From assembly GCF_013408095.1 (NCBI RefSeq), contig NZ_JACBZF010000006.1, forward strand, positions 62,001-126,000: a stretch of DNA of 64,000 bases, read 5' to 3'. Positions 36,215 through 43,346 of this stretch are shown one piece after another (the stretch's first letter is position 1; each line of letters opens with the position of its first letter). The translations under genes and the position numbers were made by a program. The notes under the pieces were generated by a model, which was not told the origin of the DNA, made no database searches, and saw only the letters and a list, made by a program, of their open reading frames with translations. This DNA comes from Novosphingobium marinum (lineage in GTDB: Bacteria > Pseudomonadota > Alphaproteobacteria > Sphingomonadales > Sphingomonadaceae).

Positions 36215-36340
36215 TATATCCGCCGAAACGGAAAGGGAAGCGCGTTTGCGGAAGAAAGATATTTCGGCGCTAACGCGCTGATGTACCGGCATATTCCGAT
36301 CATATCGCTTCTTTCGTCCTTCGCCGAAATATGTTTCGGG
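36215..36340. other. Candidate oriT / relaxosome binding region
   Basis: Just upstream of the RHH gene lies an 11-bp perfect inverted repeat, ATATTTCGGCG at 36259-36269 and CGCCGAAATAT at 36322-36332, spaced by 52 bp. A further CGCCGAAA stands at 36221. A GCGC-TAA-CGCGC palindrome at 36267-36277 lies between. In MobF plasmids oriT usually lies beside the accessory RHH gene. The nick site itself is not identifiable by eye. Confidence 0.45.
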
Positions 36341-36473
36341 AGCGCCATTCTGAACTAAGTGGCTGTTCCAAAACCTATTTTGTCCCGAAAAGAGCTACGG
36401 CGCAGCCGTGTTCGGTGTGCATAAATCAGGGACTTGGCGGTTCTTCTCTTGGTCTGCTGGTCTTGGGGGAGTC

Positions 36474-36598
36474 GTAGAGGAGCTGGTCATCCAGCTGGAG
36501 GTGCCGGCTTTCTAGCCGGAATGAACCTCACGCTTGGTCCGCAGGGCTGATCCTCGATACTGCCAGGGCGGACAAGAGTGGACCGACAGGTCCACGTC
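36474..36598 (+). repeat. Cluster of short perfect hairpins
   Basis: Three near-perfect stem-loops follow one another: GAGCTGG-TCAT-CCAGCT, CCGGCT-TTCT-AGCCGG and GGACC-GACA-GGTCC. No gene is evident. The cluster runs directly into repeat element A, and the two together look like one structured molecule (RNA or transferred single strand). Confidence 0.5.
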
Positions 36599-36711
36599 GA
36601 TCGTGACCCGCAGGGCCGAGACAGGCATCGCCCGGCTCGGTGGAGCTTGATGACGAGACGGCCCTAGCGAAGCCAGGGCAGTGAGGAACCTAGCGCAATA
36701 GAGCGCGGTCC
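36599..36711 (+). repeat. Conserved hairpin-rich non-coding element, copy A
   Basis: This 113-nt stretch aligns end to end with 41746-41856. Blocks shared exactly include CTCGGTGGAGCTTGATGACG and AGCGCAATAGAGCGCGGTCC. Hairpins: CCGAG...CTCGG, GCCCT-AGCGAAGCC-AGGGC and GCGC-AATAGA-GCGC. Loop AGCGAAGCC is kept in both copies while flanking stems differ. It may be a structured RNA or a single-strand DNA structure. The strand of function is uncertain. Confidence 0.6.
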
Positions 36712-36859
36712 TGAGCGGCGCAGTCCGCGAAGGATGGCCCGAAACCCTCCTTCCCGAAACGATAAAAGAGCGAGAGCAGATCGCAAAAAAACATCTCGAA
36801 ATTGCAGTCAGGATCGGCCATCAGATTCCACCTCGATCATTCCGGAAATGGAGTTGAAA

Positions 36860-37105
36860 ATGGTGTCGAAAGTGGAACGCGAACGGGCGGCGTTGGAAGC
36901 GGCCGAACAGGACATTGCCGAGCGCAAGAAAAGGCTCGCGCAGATGGAGAAGGAAGAGGCCGGAAAGGAGCTTGCGCGACTGGTCCGCAAGGTCGGGCAC
37001 GAACGGTCCGTGAGACTGTTGGAGCTGGCCGTCAGCGTGAAGCCGAAGAGCGCGATAGAGGCGCTCGAAAAGATGGAGCCTGCGGGTCAGAAGCAGGCGT
37101 CCTGA
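36860..37105 (+). CDS. Small coiled-coil hypothetical protein
   Basis: The product (81 aa) is mostly helical: ERERAALEAAEQDIAERKKR is a coiled coil, then KELARLVRKVGHERSVRLLE and a Lys-rich end. ATG at 36860 with GGAG 6 nt upstream is preferred over the ATG at 36848. It is divergent from the RHH gene and lies just past element A. It resembles small mobilisation accessory proteins in size and composition, but no family is recognised. Confidence 0.6.
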   Translation: MVSKVERERAALEAAEQDIAERKKRLAQMEKEEAGKELARLVRKVGHERSVRLLELAVSVKPKSAIEALEKMEPAGQKQAS

Positions 37106-37106
37106 T

Positions 37107-37139
37107 GGGCGGCGTCCGAGAGGTCTCGGCGGCCGCCCA
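37107..37139. terminator. Stem-loop between convergent small genes
   Basis: GGGCGGC and GCCGCCC enclose an inner CCGAG-AGGT-CTCGG stem. It sits between the + gene ending 37105 and the - gene ending 37146. No T-run follows on either strand. Confidence 0.4.
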
Positions 37140-37145
37140 TACCCG

Positions 37146-37397
37146 TCAGTATTGGTCGTCCATCTTGCCGGTTGCGGTGTAGACTATGTCGTCGATGAGG
37201 TGCATCGGGAGCTCGCCGTAATCGCCTTCTTCTATCAGGATGTAACCTTCCTCCGTCTGGACGACATGGACGTCGAAGAAGGAGTGGTAAGAGCGCCGCT
37301 CCGCTTGCAGAGTCTTCTCATCGAGTGCGATTGTATCGGTGTTGATCTGGCGCGTCGTGGCGGTGTCAGCTTCGAATGTTTCCGTGGTGTAGCACAT
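37146..37397 (-). CDS. Small acidic hypothetical protein
   Basis: The product (83 aa) has AGGAGG 8 nt upstream of its ATG. The sequence is acidic (VVQTEEGYILIEEGDYGELP) with no recognised family. It is the gene nearest the presumed oriT on the leading side, and a two-stem inverted repeat (37445-37549) lies upstream of it. Confidence 0.7.
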   Translation of the reverse strand: MCYTTETFEADTATTRQINTDTIALDEKTLQAERRSYHSFFDVHVVQTEEGYILIEEGDYGELPMHLIDDIVYTATGKMDDQY

Positions 37398-37444
37398 GGG
37401 TAGCCTCCTGTCGTTGGCGGCTCGTCCGCCATGCCATGAATCAG

Positions 37445-37549
37445 CGCTCCGGCGGTGCGCGGGTCACCGGAGCGAAGCGGAGGGGAAACGAAAATTGATC
37501 GAGTGGTGCGGAAGGTGCGCAGCACCTTCACGGTCGGTCCATTTTCGTT
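37445..37549 (-). promoter_or_regulatory. Two-stem inverted-repeat element (E1) upstream of the 83-aa gene
   Basis: Stem 1: CGCTCCGG (37445-37452) pairs with CCGGAGCG (37467-37474). Stem 2: outer arms AACGAAAAT (37487-37495) and ATTTTCGTT (37541-37549), inner GAAGGTGC-GCA-GCACCTTC (37511-37529). Similar elements precede the genes at 41147 and 43185. The A/T-rich outer arm and position suggest a promoter active in single-stranded DNA, or a leader structure. Confidence 0.55.
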
Positions 37550-37741
37550 TGACCCGTGCATGGCCGGAGTGCTCATGGCGATGGTGGCGGACGGGCCATC
37601 GGCGGGAGGCTTAGATTATCTCTGCACCGCATGTTCGAGGCGCTGCCGGGATGCGCCAGTGCTCCGATTGGCTTGCATGAGAAAAGGGTGCCGCGGCGCG
37701 TGGCCGGGCACCCTTCCCCAGGCATCGTTCCAGCGGGGAGG

Positions 37742-38110
37742 CTAGTCGCTGGTCGATGGGATTTCGCGAGAGGCTGCACTCTGTTCGATCGGGCAACACT
37801 GCACGCAATGTGGAACGCCGGTGACGGGATGCGGCTGCATGACATGTCGTTCGCCCGAAACGCAGTTTTCGGTCAAGCCTTCGTCGGGTTCTGATCCCAT
37901 GATCGCGCCGGTTTCGATGTCGATCCTGTCGAAGTGGTCATCCCCTTCGTGCTCGCATTCGATTCAGGTTTCACGATCGTAGACGCCGCCCAGCTCCCGT
38001 CGCTGATTGGTCTCGTCCCAGGCGGCCCACGCGTCCTTGCAAATCGATTCCGAACCGCAGTTTGGGCACCGCATCTTTAGCTTGGGGCGAGGCTTTGCGA
38101 CCGCGTTCAT
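37742..38110 (-). pseudogene. Zinc-ribbon protein gene with an in-frame TGA
   Basis: From the ATG at 38110 (ATGA overlap with the upstream stop) the frame reads MRCPNCGSESICKDAWAAWD, a zinc-ribbon half, then VYDRET and a TGA at 37964-37966. The same frame continues after the TGA with IECEHEGDDHFDRIDIETGA to a TAG at 37742. Related plasmid proteins have a second Cys pair right after this point, so the stop looks like a nonsense mutation. The short 48-aa form (37964-38110) may still be made. Confidence 0.5.
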
Positions 38111-38673
38111 GAGGCCCACGCCAGAACAGGACGTTGTTCGCCGCAATTCGTGAATGCGAGGTATGCCAGGCTGTCGTAGATCGGCATGATCTTTGCGCCG
38201 CGGAACGCGTCGTAGGTGCGATGGTTCTGCAACAGGGTCCGCAGGCTATCGAGCGTGAGTTCGCCGGCATCCGCATTGTCCCGGCCGAGCGCGAACAGCA
38301 CCTTTCCCGCGAGGTCTGGTCCCATCATCAGATCGCGCGCGAGAGCGATATGCTCGGAGACCTCGATCGTGATCGGAGCGAGACGGCCGAGGTGCCGGAC
38401 GCGCAGCGTTCGCCCGAGAAATTGCGCCTCCTCGACAATCGCGATGATCTCGGCGCGGTGGTCGAAGCAGGCCGTGAAAGCGGCCATCGAAAGTGAGTTC
38501 GCGTTGATCTCGAAGTTGAGCGGCGCAGCTCCGAATTCGTTCGCATCGACGTCCAGTGCGATATCGCTTGCATGAAGCCGCCGTGTCAGCGCGGCGAGTT
38601 CGAGCGCCGAAATTTCGGCGGGCGTCGAATGAAGCTGGGTGCGCGTGTCTTCGATGCGGAATGTGACGAGCAT
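38107..38673 (-). CDS. Hypothetical protein
   Basis: The product (188 aa) has AGGAGG 7 nt upstream of its ATG. The sequence is a soluble alpha/beta protein without a known domain; part reads FGAAPLNFEINANSLSMAAF and KVLFALGRDNADAGELTLDS. Its stop overlaps the zinc-ribbon gene by 4 nt. A polypurine tract lies 23 nt upstream of the start. Confidence 0.7.
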   Translation of the reverse strand: MLVTFRIEDTRTQLHSTPAEISALELAALTRRLHASDIALDVDANEFGAAPLNFEINANSLSMAAFTACFDHRAEIIAIVEEAQFLGRTLRVRHLGRLAPITIEVSEHIALARDLMMGPDLAGKVLFALGRDNADAGELTLDSLRTLLQNHRTYDAFRGAKIMPIYDSLAYLAFTNCGEQRPVLAWAS

Positions 38674-38695
38674 CCTTGCCTCCTATGATGGCTCG

Positions 38696-38720
38696 TCTCC
38701 CTCCTTCCCTCTCCCCTTTG
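38696..38720 (-). promoter_or_regulatory. Polypurine tract upstream of the 188-aa gene
   Basis: On the - strand the sequence begins CAAAGGGGAGAGGGAAGGAG, 23 nt upstream of the start codon and separate from the ribosome site. It belongs to a family of at least eight such tracts in 38-61 kb. Confidence 0.5.
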
Positions 38721-38830
38721 ATGCGCTGCCCTGGCATTGTCGGATGAGCTTGCCGGTTGCGCAGAGCCGTCGGCATTCGGCTAGGCGACAACCTGCTCCG
38801 GCAAGTGACCGCTGTCTCAGGAGGATTGTG

Positions 38831-38971
38831 ATGGCGAAGCGCAGGCGAACGTATGTTCGTCAGCGAGCCGGAGCGATGCGGTCGTGGTCAGCCGTTCGAA
38901 CGCGAGGGTTTGATACCCGAGGAGGGCGACGATATCCGCAGCGGCCTGTCTTTACGTGGCGGTGGCACTGA
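38831..38971 (+). CDS. Possible very small basic protein
   Basis: The ATG at 38831 follows CAGGAGGATTGTG, a strong ribosome site. The frame is 46 aa and Arg-rich (MAKRRRTYVRQRAGAM). Another frame over the same DNA (38853-39041) also lacks stops, so a frameshift is possible. Support rests on the ribosome site alone. Confidence 0.3.
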   Translation: MAKRRRTYVRQRAGAMRSWSAVRTRGFDTRGGRRYPQRPVFTWRWH

Positions 38972-39077
38972 CATGACTCGCCTCGGCAGGCGACACCTCC
39001 ATGTCGGAAAATTGGGTGGGGAGCAGAATGGCAGCTTTTGAAAACGACGTTCCGGAAAACCGCCGTTGAGCGAAAGA

Positions 39078-39692
39078 CTATCCTAACTTGCTCTCTAACC
39101 GAGCTTTCTTCGCATCGCGAAGAATTTCCAGAGCTTCCTTGACAACATACAACCCTATCGCTGCGCCCACGAAGAGGTCGAAATAGCCGATACTGGTAAG
39201 CAGAACCGCAACGCCTGAAGCAATGACAGCAGAGTTGGCTACGATGTCCGCGCGCGTAAAAATCCATGCCGCGCGGATATGGACCTCGTCCCGTCGCTGC
39301 TTACTCAATAGGCGAAGAACAATGATGTTCACGAGAAGCGCGACCAGCGCGACAGCGATCATCCAACTGCCTTCGGGAGTTGACCCGACAATCGCACGTC
39401 GGACGACATCCGCAAGAACTCCGATGCCGACGAGCATGAGCAAGCTACCGCTCAGTGTTGCGGCTTTGGCTTTGAAGTTTGCGCTTCGCCCAATTGCTGC
39501 CAATGCAATCGCGTATGCGCTTGCGTCCGTCAGCATGTCCAAGCCGTCTGCGATCAGGCCAGTCGACTGGGCGATAATGCCCGTCGTGGCTTCGACGACG
39601 AACATGATGCCGTTCAAGATCAATGCGATCCACAAGGCACGGCGCTGCTCTTTCGTTTCGGCTTCGGTTGGTCCGCACCCACAATCGCTCAT
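39078..39692 (-). CDS. Cation diffusion facilitator family transporter (short form)
   Basis: The product (204 aa) is a membrane protein of the CDF family, exporting Zn2+ or related divalent metals by proton exchange. Helices visible: LWIALILNGIMFVVEATTGI, LIADGLDMLTDASAYAIALA (metal site D..D), LLMLVGIGVLADVVRRAI, MIAVALVALLVNIIVLRLL and ADIVANSAVIASGVAVLL (second metal-site Asp with the ADI.AN pattern). The usual cytoplasmic C-terminal domain is nearly absent, giving a shorter protein than the roughly 300-aa norm. The N-terminus is Cys-rich (SDCGCGP). It looks like metal-resistance cargo inserted in the leading region. Confidence 0.88.
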   Translation of the reverse strand: MSDCGCGPTEAETKEQRRALWIALILNGIMFVVEATTGIIAQSTGLIADGLDMLTDASAYAIALAAIGRSANFKAKAATLSGSLLMLVGIGVLADVVRRAIVGSTPEGSWMIAVALVALLVNIIVLRLLSKQRRDEVHIRAAWIFTRADIVANSAVIASGVAVLLTSIGYFDLFVGAAIGLYVVKEALEILRDAKKARLESKLG

Positions 39693-40091
39693 GGATTGCA
39701 GATAACCGAGTGTCGCAAAGCCGTAAACACGTGGTCCCCCAACGATCTAACCCGAGAACACGTTGGTATTGCCCATGAGCCTGCCGACAACTCGATCACG
39801 GCCGATTACGGCGATTTCATTCGGAAATGGCTGTGACTGCAACGAGGTCGGAAGTTGCCAGCGCAAGCCATGTTGAATGCCACCGCCATTTACCCGCAGT
39901 CGACTGGCCTGACCGCGAAGGCTCCAGAAACATCTAAATCCGGGCAAGGCAGCCATGCCGGTTCGGCCAAGGCGGACCGCGCTATGCGCAGGCGACTGAA
40001 TAGTCGCCAGCGAGCAAGTGATCGCCGAGGTCCTGTGATGCGCCCACACGGGCGACGGGGGCTCGATGCCACCCGAGCCCGTTCTGCTGAG
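39693..40091. other. Intergenic, no gene seen
   Basis: About 400 bases between the CDF gene and the terminator of the DUF2493 gene. Several open frames exist but none has a ribosome site or recognisable product. Confidence 0.4.
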
Positions 40092-40133
40092 ACAGAAAAG
40101 GAAGGGAGGCCCCGGCTTCCGCCGGAGCCTCCC
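40092..40133 (-). terminator. Rho-independent terminator after the DUF2493 gene
   Basis: On the - strand GGGAGGCTCCGGC-GGAA-GCCGGGGCCTCCC (stem 40104-40133, one bulge) is followed by TTCCTTTTCTG. It lies 10 nt past the DUF2493/SLOG gene stop. Confidence 0.8.
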
Positions 40134-40142
40134 GAGAGGCGC

Positions 40143-41147
40143 TCACCCGAAGGTGGACGCGCCGACCCGCTGCGTTTGCGGCCGCTGATCGGCGATGCGG
40201 CGGACGTGAACCGGCACGCCTGCCTGCCGCAGTCGCTGTGCCAGGTTCGACTGGATGCCGGAGCCTTCGCCCACGACTGCTTCGACCGGGCTCAGCTTGA
40301 CCATGTTCTCGTTGCGGAGGAACGGAGCGCGGTTGCCGTGGCGTCGGTCAGGCATGAAGAGGATCGTCTGCACGCCGTTCTTCTGTGCCCATGCGTTGGC
40401 CATCGCGTCGACACCCTTGCGCATTCCGGTCGTTCCGAGGACCATGTTGGGCACGCGCGACTTGATGTCGTCGAGGATGTCCCAGATCATCTCGTAGTCG
40501 TGCCATTCCTTCATACCGCCCGACACCACGACCAGCGGCCCTTCGGGCTGGAACTGCGCCCTGCGGTCCTTGGCCCGTGCGGCGAGGAAGTCGCGTGCCT
40601 GGATCTGCGAGGCGGTCACGCCGTTCTTGCTGACCTGCGATCCGCGGGTGGCGGTGAACGGACGTCCGGTCTCGACCCGGTATACGTCCGAAGCGTGATC
40701 CCGCATCGCCTCGAGCGCTTCGCGGCATCCCTGAAGGGTCTGCACCAGCATTTGCGTCTCTTCGAGCTCGACCGCGTAGATTTCGGAAGGATCGAAGTGG
40801 CGAGCCATCTCTCCCAGCTTCTTCGCGGCATCGTCCTCACGTCCTTCGACCAGGCGGGCTGTCATGTGGAAGGAATTGACCATCCCCCAGGCGAGCTGCT
40901 GGGCGAATTCCTCCATGCGGGTGTCCTTCAGGACGTCGAACACGGTGCCGATCGCCAGTTCTACCGCAGCCCGGACCATGTCCGGATCGGGCATCTCGGC
41001 GGCCATCGGCTCTTCGACGACGCTCAGCTTCGCCATGTCGCTCTGCTCGAGGAAGGCGCCATCATACGCGGCGGTAACATCGGAACGGGTGTCTGCCAGT
41101 TCCATGCGGGCGTTCGCGAGATCGGCGAAATTGTTGAACTTTTGCAT
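40143..41147 (-). CDS. DUF2493 (SLOG superfamily) protein
   Basis: The product (334 aa) has a C-terminal Rossmann-like DUF2493/SLOG domain (about 195-310): LVVVSGGMKEWHDYEMIWDI, LGTTGMRKGVDAMANAWAQ, LFMPDRRHGNRAPFLRNENM. SLOG domains bind nucleotides or ligands such as cyclic ADP-ribose derivatives and occur in immunity and plasmid proteins. The N-terminal part (1-190) is helical. AT-rich inverted-repeat element E2 lies upstream. The exact role is unknown; a link with countering host defence is possible but unproven. Confidence 0.85.
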   Translation of the reverse strand: MQKFNNFADLANARMELADTRSDVTAAYDGAFLEQSDMAKLSVVEEPMAAEMPDPDMVRAAVELAIGTVFDVLKDTRMEEFAQQLAWGMVNSFHMTARLVEGREDDAAKKLGEMARHFDPSEIYAVELEETQMLVQTLQGCREALEAMRDHASDVYRVETGRPFTATRGSQVSKNGVTASQIQARDFLAARAKDRRAQFQPEGPLVVVSGGMKEWHDYEMIWDILDDIKSRVPNMVLGTTGMRKGVDAMANAWAQKNGVQTILFMPDRRHGNRAPFLRNENMVKLSPVEAVVGEGSGIQSNLAQRLRQAGVPVHVRRIADQRPQTQRVGASTFG

Positions 41148-41229
41148 TGTAAGCCTCCATTGGTTTTGTGTCCGTCATCTTGTGATGACGGGGTCCAATG
41201 GTGCGCAGCGGACAAGCGAGGTCAGGGAC

Positions 41230-41339
41230 GTTGACCGGGAAGCCGGCACGTCAGTGCCGGACCCCGGTTAACGCCTACGGGCCGTGGGGGAGCCGATTTT
41301 TTCCCGTCTGCTGAAAGCAGACAAATGCGGGGAAAAAAT
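41230..41339 (-). promoter_or_regulatory. Two-stem inverted-repeat element (E2) upstream of the DUF2493 gene
   Basis: Stem 1 spans 41230-41271: arms CCGGG, CCGGCAC and GTGCCGG, CCCGG with a GTCA loop, nearly perfect over 18 bp. Stem 2: outer ATTTTTTCCC (41296-41305) and GGGAAAAAAT (41330-41339), inner GTCTGCT-GAA-AGCAGAC (41306-41322). The layout repeats that of E1. It lies 83 nt upstream of the start codon. Confidence 0.6.
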
Positions 41340-41418
41340 TGGGGGAACCGCGGATCCTTGACCGGATCCTTGCCGCAAGTATCCTTCGGACCCCATCACA
41401 CGAGGATGCAATCAAACA

Positions 41419-41438
41419 CACCCTCCCCCTCCCCTTTG
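41419..41438 (-). promoter_or_regulatory. Polypurine tract
   Basis: On the - strand CAAAGGGGAGGGGGAGGGTG. It shares its first 18 bases exactly with the tract at 56745-56764. Here the nearest downstream start is 272 nt away, unlike the others. Confidence 0.4.
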
Positions 41439-41745
41439 CTTGAGAATATCGGGCTCCCGCAGGAGCTGCGGCAGACAGGCCGGGGCGTCTCGCGCGCGCG
41501 GCAACGCCAGGGGTCGTTGCCCTCGCGCGGCCGCTTCGGACGCGAGCGGCGGGACCGAGAGCCCGCGGTGTGGAATCATAAAATGGAGGCCCGACCGTAG
41601 GCCGCATCGCCCTCTTTGGAGCGCGGAAGTCTGTTGGACGCCAGTTAGCCTTCGAGGCCATGCGGGCCGCAGGACGAGCCGATGCATTCTGCCCCGCTCT
41701 TCTGGCCGCAGCGCGATAGCGCGGTGCGCGGCTGTCCCGCCATGC

Positions 41746-41856
41746 GATCGTGACCCGGATGGGCCGAGACCCGCAGGGTCTCGGTGGAGCTTGATGACGC
41801 GGCGAGCCCCAGCGAAGCCAAGGCCGCAAGGAAGCTAGCGCAATAGAGCGCGGTCC
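41746..41856 (+). repeat. Conserved hairpin-rich non-coding element, copy B
   Basis: Aligns over its whole length with 36599-36711. Here the first hairpin is perfect: CCGAGACCC-GCA-GGGTCTCGG at 41764-41784. The loop AGCGAAGCC and the block AGCGCAATAGAGCGCGGTCC are unchanged. No open frame is shared between the two copies, so conservation is not for protein. Confidence 0.6.
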
Positions 41857-42319
41857 CGGCCGGAGGACGGGAGGCGGCAACTATTATAGTGTCACCTGCG
41901 CAAGAGTCTCACTATCCTGACGACGATCATGGAACGTCCAAGGCACTTAAACAGTCTCGGCTATGTAATTGCAGGGAGCGCCACTGAGCGCGCGTCCTCC
42001 CAGGCTATGATCGCATGAGGTGAGAAGCCGCGAAGAGTGGGACCAGTACCTTGGAAAAAGCGTATGATCCTTTTGGTTCGGTAATGCTGGAACCGCTGCA
42101 GCGCGAACTTGATCTGTGAGCGGCCACTGGGTTTTCGTTGGGGTAAATCTATGGCGAAGAAGCGGATCTCTCGGAGTTCTTCAACAACAACCCTCGGTCA
42201 ATTCAACAGAATGCGGAAGGACCGACGCTTCAACAACCTGCGTTGTACGGCGCGGGCGGCTCTGGCCCCCGCCCCGGCACAGCTGGTTTGCAACATATAC
42301 GGCCGCTCGTAGAGCGCCG
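41857..42319. other. Intergenic, no convincing gene
   Basis: A 53-codon frame at 42151-42312 (MAKKRISRSSSTTTLGQFNR) has only a weak purine stretch upstream and no recognised product. Otherwise no structure was recognised after element B. Confidence 0.35.
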
Positions 42320-42508
42320 TCAGGGCTCCCACACATAGGGGACATAATCGTCCGGCTTCACGACGTAGTAGCGGGCGGAATGCGGCCCACTGTGAAGCTG
42401 GTTCATGCTCTGAGCTTTCTCTTCGGCGGCCCTTGCACTCAGGCCGGTCGAGACGACGCGGTCGCTGATGTGGTCGCGGCCGAAATTTTCGATCGCGATA
42501 ACTTGCAT
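42320..42508 (-). CDS. Small hypothetical protein
   Basis: The product (62 aa) has AAAGGAGA 7 nt upstream of its ATG. The sequence MQVIAIENFGRDHISDRVVS with an aromatic end (YYVVKPDDYVPYVWEP) is soluble and has no recognised family. It is the last gene of a small operon with the 88-aa gene. Confidence 0.65.
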   Translation of the reverse strand: MQVIAIENFGRDHISDRVVSTGLSARAAEEKAQSMNQLHSGPHSARYYVVKPDDYVPYVWEP

Positions 42509-42522
42509 GGCGAGATCTCCTT

Positions 42523-42789
42523 TCAGGCTGCGCGCGGAAGCGTTGCGGCGATCTCGGCACGTTGTGCTTCAAGCGTCGCGAGATGGTGAACATAGATCGG
42601 GCCGAATGCGAGCGTTTCGGCAAGATCCTCGTCGGTCTCGAGAATGTCGAACGCGGTGTTGCGATCGAGTGCATCGAGATCGATGGTTTCCAGAAGCTGT
42701 TCGCGACGTTCTGCGAAGCGGGTGAAGTTGTTGAGCTTGCGTTGCGCATGTGCGGCGTCGCGCTCGGCAAAGAGACCGAAGTCCTTCAT
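42523..42789 (-). CDS. Small hypothetical protein
   Basis: The product (88 aa) is helical: AHAQRKLNNFTRFAERREQL and YVHHLATLEAQRAEIAATLP. The ATG at 42789 is preferred because AGGAGA abuts the ATG at 42795, leaving no spacer for that one. It lies after the ssb terminator and 14 nt before the 62-aa gene. No family is recognised. Confidence 0.65.
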   Translation of the reverse strand: MKDFGLFAERDAAHAQRKLNNFTRFAERREQLLETIDLDALDRNTAFDILETDEDLAETLAFGPIYVHHLATLEAQRAEIAATLPRAA

Positions 42790-42817
42790 GGCCATTCTCC
42801 TGCGATAGATGGTGAAA

Positions 42818-42839
42818 GGGCGGCGCTTTCGCGCCGCCC
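42818..42839 (-). terminator. Stem-loop terminator after ssb
   Basis: On the - strand GGGCGGCGC-GAAA-GCGCCGCCC, a perfect 9-bp stem with a GNRA loop, followed by TTTC. It lies 10 nt past the ssb stop. The short T-run makes it a modest terminator. Confidence 0.6.
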
Positions 42840-42849
42840 CCCTGGTCGG

Positions 42850-43185
42850 TCAGATGAACTCGACGTTTTCGGCGATGATCTCGCAGCCGTAGCGATCGTT
42901 GCCGTCGGCATCCTGCCAGCGCGAGTAGTGCAGGCGGCCGGAGACAGCGAGCTGGTCGCCCTTCGACTTGTGCTCGCGGAGCGGAAGACCCATGCCGTTG
43001 AAGACGGTGATCTTGTGAAACTCGGCGTCCGTCTTGGTGTAGCCGGTTTCCGGATCCTTCTGGACGCGGCCGTCGCGGATGACGGGACGTTCGGTGACGA
43101 GCAGCAGCTCGGTGACCTTGGTCTTGGCGCTGTCGCGGGCGATGGGGTCCTTCGCCAAGCGGCCCACCAGATTGATGTTGTTCAT
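42850..43185 (-). CDS. ssb: Single-stranded DNA-binding protein
   Basis: The product (111 aa) has the OB-fold pattern of SSB: MNNINLVGRLAKDPIARDSA, FHKITVFNGMGLPLREHKSKG, and DQLAVSGRLHYSRWQDADGN. It lacks the long acidic C-terminal tail (DDDIPF) that recruits partners in housekeeping SSB, ending instead in IIAENVEFI. GGAGG lies 9 nt upstream of the ATG at 43185. Plasmid ssb genes in leading regions coat the incoming strand and dampen the SOS response. Element E3 lies upstream. Confidence 0.85.
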   Translation of the reverse strand: MNNINLVGRLAKDPIARDSAKTKVTELLLVTERPVIRDGRVQKDPETGYTKTDAEFHKITVFNGMGLPLREHKSKGDQLAVSGRLHYSRWQDADGNDRYGCEIIAENVEFI

Positions 43186-43207
43186 TTCGTAATCCTCCAT
43201 TGGTCCC

Positions 43208-43222
43208 GGCGGACCGTCCGCC
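43208..43222. repeat. Short palindrome in the ssb leader
   Basis: GGCGGAC-C-GTCCGCC is a perfect 7-bp inverted repeat 23 nt upstream of the ssb start. It could be an operator or a leader hairpin. Confidence 0.4.
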
Positions 43223-43259
43223 GGTGGCCTCAACGAGCCCCGGAAGGAGGGATGGGTCA

Positions 43260-43346
43260 CCGCGCACTCGTGCGCGGGAAACCTCGAAAATCGAGGTGGT
43301 GCGGGCAGCTCGCGAAGCGGGCAACACGGCTCGCATTTTCAGGTTG
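43260..43346 (-). promoter_or_regulatory. Two-stem inverted-repeat element (E3) upstream of ssb
   Basis: Stem 1: CCGCGCAC (43260-43267) pairs with GTGCGCGG (43270-43277). Stem 2: CCTCGAAAAT near 43282 faces ATTTTCAGG near 43335, with an inner GCAGCT/AGCGGGC pairing. It shares CGAAAAT and GTGGTGCGG with E1 in the same order. Position relative to the downstream - strand gene is also similar. Confidence 0.5.

Noticed and set aside
39747-40049. 100-codon - strand frame between the CDF and DUF2493 genes
   Set aside because: No ribosome site, no recognised pattern, low-complexity composition.
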